Below are positions 8,520 through 16,265 of a stretch of DNA of 64,000 nt, in pieces (positions within the stretch are counted from its first letter, which is position 1; the number at the start of each line of letters is the position of its first letter). A model generated the notes under the pieces. That model was not told where the DNA came from. It saw only the letters and a program-made list of their open reading frames with translations, and searched no databases. The position numbers were made by a program, and so were the translations under genes. Where the stretch lies: positions 34,945 through 98,944 of the forward strand of contig JAVHYA010000007.1 of NCBI GenBank assembly GCA_031119395.1. Reading direction: 5' to 3'. Source of the stretch: Pseudomonadota bacterium (GTDB taxonomy: Bacteria; Pseudomonadota; Gammaproteobacteria; Burkholderiales; Burkholderiaceae_C).

Positions 8520-8614
8520 TGGAAAGCGGGAGGAATCGGGCGGCGCTGCGTCGATGTGCTCGTGAGCCGGCGCGCCGCAAGGGGGCGGAGTATCGATTCG
8601 GCGCGTCCGAAAGC

Positions 8615-8651
8615 CAACGAACCATTCGTTGTCTGCTTATTCCGCATAAGC
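8615..8651. promoter_or_regulatory. two adjacent perfect palindromes between metN and second metQ
   Basis: CAACGAA-cca-TTCGTTG (8615-8631) is followed with no gap of note by GCTTAT-tccgc-ATAAGC (8635-8651). Both are perfect in their arms and sit roughly midway in the 252-base divergent region. The second has the short A/T-rich interrupted dyad seen in LysR-type sites. They are candidate operators for a sulfur-responsive regulator controlling both transcripts; the regulator is not in this window. Confidence 0.5.
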
Positions 8652-8771
8652 AAATGCGGCGATTCGTTGCGCATGTCGATCCGACGATTGCTTCGTTGGC
8701 GCCCGCACGGGGCGCTGGCACAGTCGCGCTCCCTGTTTTTCTTTTCTCGTGCCAAGCACCGCGTTCCTGCC

Positions 8772-9590
8772 ATGTTGCTCTCTTCGCCGATTCGACGCCG
8801 CGCCGTCGCCCCCCTCCTGGCCGCCCTGTTCGCCCTGGGCAGCGCCACCGGCCACGCCCAGGACAAGCCCTCCATCAAGGTCGGCATCTCCGTCGGCAAC
8901 GCCGAGAAGATCTTCGAGGTGGTGAAGAAGGTGGCGGCGCGCGACGGCCTCGACGTGCAGGTCATCGTCTTCAACGACTACCAGCTGCCCAACGCCGCGC
9001 TGGCCGCCGGCGACCTGGATGCCAACGCCTTCCAGCACAAGCCTTTCCTGGACAACCAGATCAAGGCGCGCGGCTTCGACATCGTGCCCGTCGGACTGAC
9101 GATCACCGCGCCGCTGGGCTTCTATTCGCGCAAGGTCAAGACCGTCGGCGAACTCCCGGACGGCGCCTCGGTCGGCATCCAGAACGACCCGTCGAACGGC
9201 AACCGCGCGCTGCTGCTGCTGCAGTCGGCCGGCCTGATCACGCTCAAGCCCGAGGCCGTGCAGAACAACACCGCCACCCCGCTGGACGTGGTGAGCAACC
9301 CGAAGAAACTCAAGCTGGTCCCGCTCGATGCCGCCCAGCTGCCGCGCTCGCTGGACGACCTGACGATCGCCTCCATCAACAACGACTACGCCGAGAAGGC
9401 GGGCCTGTCCTTCTCGAAGGACAGCGTCATCAAGGAGTCGCCCCAGGGCCCGTATGCCAACCTGATCGCCGTGCGGCGCGCCGACAAGGACAAGCCCTGG
9501 GCGAAGAAGCTGGTCGCCGCCTACCAGTCGCCCGAGGTGAAGCAGTACATCGAGCGGCAGTTCAACGGTTCGCTGATCCCGGCGTTCTGA
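8772..9590 (+). CDS. metQ: methionine-type ABC transporter substrate-binding protein (second copy)
   Basis: A 272-residue MetQ/NlpA-family periplasmic protein with a Sec signal ending near GHAQ (residue 29) and no lipobox. It shares with the first copy the FNDY-x-x-PN-x-AL and NDPSN segments and LPRSL near the end. The rest differs widely, so this is an old paralogue, not a recent duplicate. It is transcribed away from metN across a region with two palindromes. The likely role is to widen the ligand range of the single MetN-MetI pump (for example D-methionine or methionine derivatives); that is inference. No good Shine-Dalgarno is visible before ATG 8772. Confidence 0.85.
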   Translation: MLLSSPIRRRAVAPLLAALFALGSATGHAQDKPSIKVGISVGNAEKIFEVVKKVAARDGLDVQVIVFNDYQLPNAALAAGDLDANAFQHKPFLDNQIKARGFDIVPVGLTITAPLGFYSRKVKTVGELPDGASVGIQNDPSNGNRALLLLQSAGLITLKPEAVQNNTATPLDVVSNPKKLKLVPLDAAQLPRSLDDLTIASINNDYAEKAGLSFSKDSVIKESPQGPYANLIAVRRADKDKPWAKKLVAAYQSPEVKQYIERQFNGSLIPAF

Positions 9591-9600
9591 AGACCTTCGA

Positions 9601-9657
9601 GCCGAATCGGCCTGCAGCGCCCGCCCCACGGGCGCGAGCAGCTATCCAATCGATAGC
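9601..9657 (-). repeat. dispersed GCTATC/GCGCCCG repeat, copy 2
   Basis: Nearly ideal copy: GCCGAATCGGCC outer part, GCGCCCG-ccccac-GGGCGC stem, then GCTATC-caatc-GATAGC. It fills most of the 81 bases between the convergent second metQ and M20 dipeptidase genes, where it could act as a two-way transcription stop, although no T-run follows. Confidence 0.8.
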
Positions 9658-9671
9658 ATCCCGCGGCGGGC

Positions 9672-11414
9672 TCACTGCATCTGCGGCAGGTTGCCGATGC
9701 GCACCAGCATCTCGGTGAACATCTGCAGGTCGGCGTCGAGGTCGGCGACTTCCTTGTATTCCTTGGCGTTGTGCGCGGTGTACTTCTTGCCAGGCATCGC
9801 CGGGCCGAAGTTGATGGCATTGGGCATCAGCTTGGCCGTGGTGCTGCCGGCCGTGGGCACCGGCTTCGCCTCCAAGCCGGTGGTGTCGCCGAAGATGTTC
9901 AGCAACGTCGACAGCCACGCACCCTGCGGGTCGCGCGCCATCCAGTCGCCCTGGTCGTGCGCGAGCGCGTACTCGACCTTGTTCGCCGATGCCCAGGCCG
10001 CGATCCGCGAAGCCAGGGCGCTCTTCAGTTCCTCGGGTGAGCGCCCCCGCGGCATCCGCACGTTGGCCGTCACGTCGAGCTGGTTGCCATTGAGGCGCAC
10101 GAAGGTCGGTGAGATCGTGAGCGGCCCCATGAACCCGTCGGCGTAGGCCACGCCGAGCGTGCGGCCGAGGTAGTCGGTGCCATACAGCTCGGCGATGTAC
10201 TTGACGGCCAGTGCATGGTGGTTGCGCACCAGCGGGCCGGGCGCTTCGTGGAGGAACATCGCCAGGCGCGGGACCGGGTTCACGCCTTCCTCGGGCCGCG
10301 AGCCGTGGGCCGACACTCCGGTCACCCTGACGTCCACGCCATCGACGCCCTGCACCTCGCGCCGCGCGATGTCGATGGTGAAGCGGCCGCCCTGCGGCTC
10401 GAGGCGCTGGATGAAGCCCGCTCTGGCGGCCTCGAGCCGCTTCACCAGTGCCGGCACGTCGCCCGCCACCAGGCGCGCGGTGGCGGTCTGGGGGATCGCG
10501 TTGACCGATGCCGAGCCGTTCATCTCGACGATCCGTGGATCGACCGCATCGGGCGCGTTGACCACCGGGAACGACACCTTCAGCGCGCCCGAGCCCTTCT
10601 CCGCCACGACGGCCGGGTACTTGCTGTCGAGCACGATGTTGTAGGCCGGCAGCGGGTTCGTCTCGCGGTAGTACTTCATCGCATCGCCACCCGTCTCCTC
10701 GGTGGTCTCGACCATCAGCCGGATGGTGCGCGCGATCGGCAGGCCGCTCTGCTTCACGGCCTTCATGGCGTGGAGCACGGCAGCGATCGAGCCCTTGTCG
10801 TCGATGGTGCCGCGTCCGTACATCAGGTCGCCGACGCGCGTGAGCTGGAAGGGATCGAGCCGCGTGCCGTCGTCGAGCACCCATTCGTCGATGTTGGCCG
10901 GCACCACGTCGGCATGCGTGAGGATGCCGAACTCCTCGGCGCCCGAGCCGGGCAGCTTGACCTCGAAGATCCGGTTGTCGACGTTGCGAAAAGCGAGGCC
11001 GAACTCGCGCGCCATCGATTCGATCAGCGTGCCCGTCTGGACGATGGCCGGGCTCTCGTGCGGCGGCACGCGCGGGTTGCGCACCGTCGGCAGCGCGACC
11101 ATCTTCCCGATGCTGTCGATCACCGCGCCCTGGTGCTGCAGGCGGCTGTACAACCCGAGCAGGCGCGCGACGTTGACGAGGTCGTCGCCGGCCAGCGGCC
11201 GCCCCGCAGCATAGGCGTCGACGGCGCCGCGCAAGGCAGGCTCCTGCTGCGCGGCGATGGCCGCGAAGCGCCTGAAGTCCAGCCCGGACGTGCGCAAGCC
11301 GGGCTGCACGGCCAGACGGTCGAGGGCCGGCTTCTTGAGCGTGTCGGCCTGGGCGCTGGGGGTGATGGCGAGCACTGCGGCCGACAGGGCGCAAGCGAGG
11401 AATCGTGAGGTCAT
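9672..11414 (-). CDS. secreted M20 family dipeptidase
   Basis: A 580-residue zinc metallopeptidase of the M20/M25/M40 family (dipeptidase or acetylornithine-deacetylase-like). A Sec signal occupies the first 23 or so residues (ITPSAQA-type end), so it acts in the periplasm or outside. Metal and catalytic residues are visible in order: His in THADVVP, Asp in GRGTIDDKG, the Glu pair in ETTEETGGD, and a late His in YTAHNAKEY. A dimerisation lid domain lies between. It is longer than typical cytosolic members (about 470) because of an extra N-terminal helical region of about 100 residues. It appears monocistronic. Substrate is not determinable. Confidence 0.85.
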   Translation of the reverse strand: MTSRFLACALSAAVLAITPSAQADTLKKPALDRLAVQPGLRTSGLDFRRFAAIAAQQEPALRGAVDAYAAGRPLAGDDLVNVARLLGLYSRLQHQGAVIDSIGKMVALPTVRNPRVPPHESPAIVQTGTLIESMAREFGLAFRNVDNRIFEVKLPGSGAEEFGILTHADVVPANIDEWVLDDGTRLDPFQLTRVGDLMYGRGTIDDKGSIAAVLHAMKAVKQSGLPIARTIRLMVETTEETGGDAMKYYRETNPLPAYNIVLDSKYPAVVAEKGSGALKVSFPVVNAPDAVDPRIVEMNGSASVNAIPQTATARLVAGDVPALVKRLEAARAGFIQRLEPQGGRFTIDIARREVQGVDGVDVRVTGVSAHGSRPEEGVNPVPRLAMFLHEAPGPLVRNHHALAVKYIAELYGTDYLGRTLGVAYADGFMGPLTISPTFVRLNGNQLDVTANVRMPRGRSPEELKSALASRIAAWASANKVEYALAHDQGDWMARDPQGAWLSTLLNIFGDTTGLEAKPVPTAGSTTAKLMPNAINFGPAMPGKKYTAHNAKEYKEVADLDADLQMFTEMLVRIGNLPQMQ

Positions 11415-11532
11415 CGGCGGATTGTGCGCCGCGCCCGGTGGCAGGCACCAGGACGCGGGCCGCTGCGCCCGCTTAATGAAAAACAAAGCCGGGCGGACCA
11501 TCATCCGATGCGTCGCGCCTTCCCGAGAACCC

Positions 11533-11769
11533 ATGGAACCCGCCCGAAACCGCCGGCCCGCCGTGGCCGCCACGCCGCGCCGCCGGTGGCAGGCGGTGAC
11601 CCGCTGCGCCGGGGTGGCCATCGTCGTCGCGGTGGTGGTGTCGATGCTGGCGCTGCAATGCGATGTCTACGGCGCCTTCGCCGAAGGCAGCGCCCTGAGC
11701 TTCGACGGCTCGGCCCTGCGAACGCTGCTCGCGTCCGTGGGCCTGGGCAGCACGTCGACGGCGCCCTAG
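11533..11769 (+). CDS. small predicted membrane protein, 78 residues
   Basis: A basic Arg/Pro/Ala-rich N-terminus (residues 1-25) is followed by one hydrophobic helix (about 26-44, VAIVVAVVVSML) and a short polar tail. It may be a single-pass inner-membrane peptide. It lies between the divergent dipeptidase gene and the response regulator, 98 bases upstream of the latter, and could belong to that transcript. No convincing ribosome-binding site is seen and no family is recognised. Small proteins beside two-component systems often modulate the sensor, but nothing here proves it. Confidence 0.4.
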   Translation: MEPARNRRPAVAATPRRRWQAVTRCAGVAIVVAVVVSMLALQCDVYGAFAEGSALSFDGSALRTLLASVGLGSTSTAP

Positions 11770-11867
11770 GGACCTCGCCGCGCAAGACGGCGCGACCGCC
11801 TCCGTCCCGGAGGCGCGAGAATCGCTCCTGACTGGAACCTGACCACGCTCGCCCCACGAAGCCCCCC

Positions 11868-12542
11868 ATGCGCCTGATGATTGTCGAAGACGACGCCCTG
11901 CTCGGCGATGCGCTCGCTCAGGGCCTGCGCCAGCTCGGCCATGTGGTGGACTGGTTCCGCAGCGGCGACCAGGCCGATGCGGCCCTGTCCACCGCCCCTT
12001 TCGACGTCGTCGTGCTGGACCTCGGCCTGCCCGGCAACGACGGCATGGTCTGGCTGCGCCGCTGGCGCCAGGCCGGCGTGAAGACACCGCTCCTGGTGCT
12101 CACGGCGCGCGACGGCATCGAGCAGCGCGTGGCAGGCCTGGACGCCGGCGCCGACGACTACCTGGTCAAGCCGATCACGATCGACGAGCTGGCTGCCCGC
12201 CTGCGCGCGCTGGTGCGCCGCACCGCCGGCCACGCACAGTCGGTCTGGCAGCACGGCGCACTCGAGTACGACCCGGCCGGCAAGACCGTGCGCTGGCGCG
12301 GCGCTCCGGTCGAGCTCACCGGCCGGGAGCTCGCGCTCCTCGAGGCCTTCCTCACCGAATCGCAGCGCGTGCTGTCGAAGGCCTACCTGCTCGAGAAGCT
12401 GTACGACTGGAGCGGTGCCGAGCCCGAGGGCAACTCGCTCGAGGTCCACATCCACCACCTGCGGCGCAAGATCGACCCGGCCATCGTGCGCACGGTGCGC
12501 GGCGTGGGCTACGCGCTGGGCTCCGACGAGGCCGTGCGATGA
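11868..12542 (+). CDS. OmpR-family response regulator
   Basis: A 224-residue regulator. The receiver domain (1-115) has an acidic pocket (Glu7/Asp8/Asp9 in VEDD), phospho-acceptor Asp51 and Lys in LVKPI. A winged-helix DNA-binding domain (about 130-220) carries the RTVRGVGYALG hairpin. It resembles the QseB/TctD group. Its stop overlaps the start of the sensor kinase (ATGA at 12539-12542), so the pair is translated together. No target gene can be named; the nearest candidates are the small membrane protein upstream and the convergent TPR-like gene downstream. Confidence 0.9.
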   Translation: MRLMIVEDDALLGDALAQGLRQLGHVVDWFRSGDQADAALSTAPFDVVVLDLGLPGNDGMVWLRRWRQAGVKTPLLVLTARDGIEQRVAGLDAGADDYLVKPITIDELAARLRALVRRTAGHAQSVWQHGALEYDPAGKTVRWRGAPVELTGRELALLEAFLTESQRVLSKAYLLEKLYDWSGAEPEGNSLEVHIHHLRRKIDPAIVRTVRGVGYALGSDEAVR

Positions 12543-13897
12543 GCCTGCAGCGCAGGCTGCTGCTGTACCTGCTGATCTGCGCGCCGCTGGTATGGGGCGT
12601 GGCGCTGTATTTCTCGATCCAGCGCGCCCGGCACGAGGTCAACGAGATGTTCGACACCCAGCTGATCCGGCTGGCGCGCCAGGTCTATGCCACGGCCGGG
12701 CACGGCGACCCGCAAGGCGGTTTCACGATGTTGCCGGCCGCGCCGAGGGAAGGCGCGCCCGATGCCGGCGAGTCCGACGTGCGCGACCTCGCCGTCGCCG
12801 TGTGGGACGACAAGGGCGGCATGGCGATGTCCGACCGCGAAGGCGTCGACCTGCCCTACCGGCCCACGGCCAGCGGCTTCGTCGACGAACAGGTCGCCGG
12901 GCGCCTGTGGCGCGTGTACTACCTGCAGACCACCGACGGCCGCTGGCTGGTCGCGGCGGGCCAGGGGGCCTACGAGCGGGACGAGCTGGTCTACGGGCTC
13001 ACCGTCACCCAGGTGGTGCCCTGGCTGCTGGTGCTGCCGGTGCTGCTCGTCGTCATGACCTGGGCCGTGCGACGCGCGCTCGCGCCCATGCACCAGCTCA
13101 CCGACGAACTGGCCGGCCGCGACGCGCAGGACCTGCAGGCCGTGCCGGACGCCCGCGCGCCGGCCGAACTCAAGCCGCTGCTGCGCGCCATGAACGGCCT
13201 GTTCACCCGCATCGACCAGCTGCTGGTGCGAGAACGCCGCTTCACCGCCGATGCCGCGCACGAGCTGCGCACGCCCATCGCCGTGCTGCGCGCCCAGTGG
13301 GACGTGCTGCGCCGCAGCGCGACGCCCGTCGAGCGACAGGCGGCCGAGGCCAGGCTCGGTGCCGGCCTGGACCGCATGGAGCGGCTGGTGACGCAGATGC
13401 TGGCGCTCTCGCGCGTGGAGTCGGGGGCGGCGGCGCCGCTGCGGGTGGACGTGGACTGGTGCGTGATCGTCGAACAGGCCATGAGCGACTGCCTCGCGCT
13501 GGCCGAGCGCCGCCGCATCGAGCTGGCTTGCGAATGGCCGGCGGCCGGCGTGCATCCGCTGCCGCTGCTGGGCGATCCACCGCTGCTCACGGTGATGCTG
13601 CGCAACCTGCTCGACAACGCGGTGCGCTACGCGCCGGAGGGCAGCAGCGTGGTGCTGCGCATCGACCGCGAGCACCTGGACATCGAGAACGACGGACCGC
13701 CGCTGTCGGCCGAACAGATCCAGCGCGCCGGCGAGCGCTTCTACCGGCCCGACGGGCAGGCGGAAGTGGGCAGCGGCCTGGGCATCTCGATCGTCCGGCG
13801 CATCGCGCAGCTGCACGGCCTCGAACTCGTGCTGGGGCCGCGCGCGGACGGACGCGGCGTGCGCGCCCTGCTGCAGTTCGACGCAGCACACCGCTGA
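12539..13897 (+). CDS. two-component sensor histidine kinase
   Basis: A 452-residue membrane kinase. TM1 is at about 8-26, and a periplasmic sensor of about 130 residues (2CSK_N-like) follows. TM2 is at about 158-178, then comes a short HAMP-like linker and the HisKA domain with phospho-acceptor His241 in AAHELRTP. The HATPase domain has the N box NLLDNAVRY and G box GSGLGISIV. All catalytic motifs are present. The periplasmic part and the TctE/QseC-like architecture fit sensing of a small exogenous compound, though the ligand is unknown. It is coupled by ATGA overlap to the response regulator. Confidence 0.9.
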   Translation: MSLQRRLLLYLLICAPLVWGVALYFSIQRARHEVNEMFDTQLIRLARQVYATAGHGDPQGGFTMLPAAPREGAPDAGESDVRDLAVAVWDDKGGMAMSDREGVDLPYRPTASGFVDEQVAGRLWRVYYLQTTDGRWLVAAGQGAYERDELVYGLTVTQVVPWLLVLPVLLVVMTWAVRRALAPMHQLTDELAGRDAQDLQAVPDARAPAELKPLLRAMNGLFTRIDQLLVRERRFTADAAHELRTPIAVLRAQWDVLRRSATPVERQAAEARLGAGLDRMERLVTQMLALSRVESGAAAPLRVDVDWCVIVEQAMSDCLALAERRRIELACEWPAAGVHPLPLLGDPPLLTVMLRNLLDNAVRYAPEGSSVVLRIDREHLDIENDGPPLSAEQIQRAGERFYRPDGQAEVGSGLGISIVRRIAQLHGLELVLGPRADGRGVRALLQFDAAHR

Positions 13898-13930
13898 GGC
13901 AGCAGATGCTCCGCGTCGTGCCCCGAGGGC

Positions 13931-14626
13931 TCAACGGCCCTTGATCTTCTCGAGCAGGGCGCGCGCCTCTTCCTTGCGGCCCGTGTCGGCGATCTGCCGG
14001 CCCGGCCGGGGCGGTGCCTGCAGCGCCTTGTCGAGGTAGGCCACGGCCTGGTCAGGCTGCTTGGTCTCGACCAGGTACTCGCCGTAGAAGAAGTTGGGGT
14101 CGATGCCCCTGGGATTGAGGGCCAGCGCCTTCTGCAGCAGGTCCTTGGCCTTGGCCTTGTCGCCGAAGCCCACGGGCCAGCCCGGCACCTTGTAGTACAG
14201 GACGCCCAGGCTGTTGTAGGCCGAGCCGTCGAGCACGTCGCCGTTGATCGCGATTGCCGACTCATACAGCGCCTTGGCCTGCTTCACCAGGCCCAGTGCA
14301 CCGAGGCCGCCCTTCTCGCCCGCCACGGAACTCACGATGATGCCTTCCCACACCAGCGGTTCGGCTCGGCCGGGAAAGGACTCGGACACCTTGCGGGCCT
14401 TGGCGCTCAACGCCTCGAAGCGCTTCTCGCGCTCGGCGGCCGGCGTCTGGTAGCGAATCACTTCCCAGTCGTGCTGCAGTTCGGCCACGGCGTCATCGAC
14501 GGGCGCAGCGCGGGCCGCGAGCGGCAGCGCGCCGACCAGCAGCGCGAGGCTGGAGACGGCGGCGAGCCAGGTACGACGGCCCGAAGCCGGGGCGACGTGA
14601 GAAGCGGAGGAAGAAAAATGGGTCAT
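13931..14626 (-). CDS. periplasmic TPR-like protein of unknown function
   Basis: A 231-residue protein with a twin-basic, hydrophobic signal sequence (residues about 17-41, ARA cleavage region). The mature part is helical with TPR-like repeats: a NSLGVLYYKVPGW segment, then ALALNPRGIDPNFFYGEYL, and a closing stretch of paired helices. TPR-like proteins scaffold complexes. It lies 41 bases downstream of the SDR gene on the same strand, so it may be the last gene of the hemolysin/ligase operon. Alternatively it is an independent gene convergent to the sensor kinase (33 bases between stops). No family name is offered. Confidence 0.7.
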   Translation of the reverse strand: MTHFSSSASHVAPASGRRTWLAAVSSLALLVGALPLAARAAPVDDAVAELQHDWEVIRYQTPAAEREKRFEALSAKARKVSESFPGRAEPLVWEGIIVSSVAGEKGGLGALGLVKQAKALYESAIAINGDVLDGSAYNSLGVLYYKVPGWPVGFGDKAKAKDLLQKALALNPRGIDPNFFYGEYLVETKQPDQAVAYLDKALQAPPRPGRQIADTGRKEEARALLEKIKGR

Positions 14627-14667
14627 GGATCGGATTGGTAGTGAAAAGGCGTGCGCTCGAAGGCCCG

Positions 14668-15549
14668 TCAGAGGCTGGGATCGCGCAACGAATGCGAATC
14701 GGTGACGGGCTCGCCCACCCGCTCGGCAAGCGTGAGCACCGGCTTGGGCGGCCGGCCCGCGGGCGCGAGGCTGCCGCGATGCGCCGCGAAGGCCCCGTCG
14801 AGCAGGCCCGGTGCGAGCCCGTTGATGCGCACGGCCAGCTTTTCCGGAAAGCCGAGGAAGCGTTCGGCAGCGCCGCTCTGGATCAGTTGCACGAGCGCCG
14901 ATGCCACGGTGTCGGCCGAATCCATCGCGGTCCTGGTCGCCTGGTTGTAGCGCTGCACCGCCTCGCTGTTGAACTCGGTGCGCGTGCTGCGCGGGCCGAG
15001 GTACTGAACGCGCACGGGGCTGTCGGCCAGCTCGCGGCGCAGCGCTTCGGCGAAGCCGCGCAGCCCGAACTTGCTGGCGCTGTAGACGCTGAAGCCGGGC
15101 AGCCCCAGCCGCCCCAGCGCCGAGCCCACACACACCACGCGCGCCTCGGCCTGCCCGCGCAGGTGCGGCAGCAGGGCCTGCGTGAGCAGCATGGGCACGA
15201 ACAGGTTCAGGTGCAGCACCTGCGCCATGGTGTCGGCGTCGAAGGACTCCAGGCGGCCGAAGCCCGGCGCGCCCGCGCCGTGCACCACGACGTTGCAGCG
15301 CCAATCCGCGGCGACGTCGGCCAGCGGGCCGAGGCTCGCGGTCTTGGTGAGGTCGGCGGCGTACCACTCGACGCGCTGGCGGTCGATGCCGTGCTCGCGC
15401 ACCAGGGCACGCGCCTGCTCGGCCAAGCGCGCAGGCGAGCGGCCGGCCAGCATGACCGAGGCGCCCGCCTTGACGAGTTGTACGGCGCATGCCGCACCGA
15501 TGCCACCGCTGGCACCGGTCAGCAGCACCCGGCAGTCCGGGAGCTTCAC
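14668..15549 (-). CDS. short-chain dehydrogenase/reductase (SDR)
   Basis: A 293-residue classical-type SDR. The dinucleotide motif TGASGGIG is at residues 11-18, HGAG stands in place of NNAG, a Ser lies in CVGSALG, and the catalytic Tyr/Lys pair is in YSASK. The start is GTG 15549, which overlaps the stop of the upstream gene (GTGA), so it is translationally coupled. The C-terminal 40 residues are hydrophobic and proline-rich, longer than a core SDR, and could touch the membrane. Acting after an acyl ligase and an oxygenase-like protein, it probably reduces or oxidises a fatty-acid-derived intermediate; the exact reaction is unknown. Confidence 0.8.
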   Translation of the reverse strand: MKLPDCRVLLTGASGGIGAACAVQLVKAGASVMLAGRSPARLAEQARALVREHGIDRQRVEWYAADLTKTASLGPLADVAADWRCNVVVHGAGAPGFGRLESFDADTMAQVLHLNLFVPMLLTQALLPHLRGQAEARVVCVGSALGRLGLPGFSVYSASKFGLRGFAEALRRELADSPVRVQYLGPRSTRTEFNSEAVQRYNQATRTAMDSADTVASALVQLIQSGAAERFLGFPEKLAVRINGLAPGLLDGAFAAHRGSLAPAGRPPKPVLTLAERVGEPVTDSHSLRDPSL

Positions 15550-16226
15550 GAGGCGGCCTCCGCCAGGGGCTGGGCCTGCGGCAGCGGCAGGCTGCGGAAC
15601 ACGTCGCCGTAGAGCCGGTAGAAGGCGCGGGCCGCATGCACGATCGCGTCCTGGTCCCCCTGGTCCTCGATGCGGTCCATGAGCAGCTCGAAATGCGCGG
15701 TGTGCTCCCGGTCCAGCGTGCCGTGCGAGCGCAGGTAGCTGAAGGCGCTGTCGGGCAGGCCCAGCGGCTTCTGGATCTGGTCGGCGGCCATCAGCGCGAG
15801 CGAGACGCTGGTGCCCTCGAGCACGTGCACCATGCCGAAGAAGCCCAACGGGTTGACGCGCGCGATCGTGTCGTAGGCGTAGGCCACCATCACCTCGGTG
15901 GCGTGCCCGGGCGGGCCGCGCCGCACGGCCTCGGCATCGCCGCCGCACGCGCGGATGTCGTCGAGGATCCACTCGTCGTGGCCCTGCTCTTCGTCGATGT
16001 ACTCGTCCAGCGGTTCGGCCAGCCATCCGTTGCGTGCCGGCAGCGCGGCCTTGCAGGCGCGCAGCAGCGGCACCGTGTGGCGCACATGGTGGTAGGCCTC
16101 GCGCAGGAAGGCGAGGTAGCTCGGCAGCGAGACTTCGCCGCGCAGGCAGCCCTGGATGATCGGCGTGCCGAGAAGGCCGGCGCGGGCGTCCGCGGTGCCG
16201 GCGAGAAGACGTGCGTGAAAACTCAT
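15546..16226 (-). CDS. heme-oxygenase-like fold protein (iron-containing redox enzyme / TenA-like)
   Basis: A 226-residue all-helical protein of the heme-oxygenase-like superfamily. Potential metal ligands are spaced over the core helices: Glu43 and His50 (E-x6-H), Glu80 and His83, Glu137, Asp172, His175 and His178. This set of His and carboxylates is what heme-oxygenase-like diiron oxidases (such as UndA, which turns fatty acids into terminal alkenes) use, but the assignment is by eye. The TenA thiaminase cysteine is not apparent. It lies between an acyl/AMP ligase gene (39-base gap) and an SDR gene (four-base overlap), so an oxidative step on an activated acid is a reasonable inference. Confidence 0.75.
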   Translation of the reverse strand: MSFHARLLAGTADARAGLLGTPIIQGCLRGEVSLPSYLAFLREAYHHVRHTVPLLRACKAALPARNGWLAEPLDEYIDEEQGHDEWILDDIRACGGDAEAVRRGPPGHATEVMVAYAYDTIARVNPLGFFGMVHVLEGTSVSLALMAADQIQKPLGLPDSAFSYLRSHGTLDREHTAHFELLMDRIEDQGDQDAIVHAARAFYRLYGDVFRSLPLPQAQPLAEAAS

Positions 16227-16265
16227 GGAAGGTCCGTTGGCTGGAAGAAAAAGAGGCGGCGGCGC

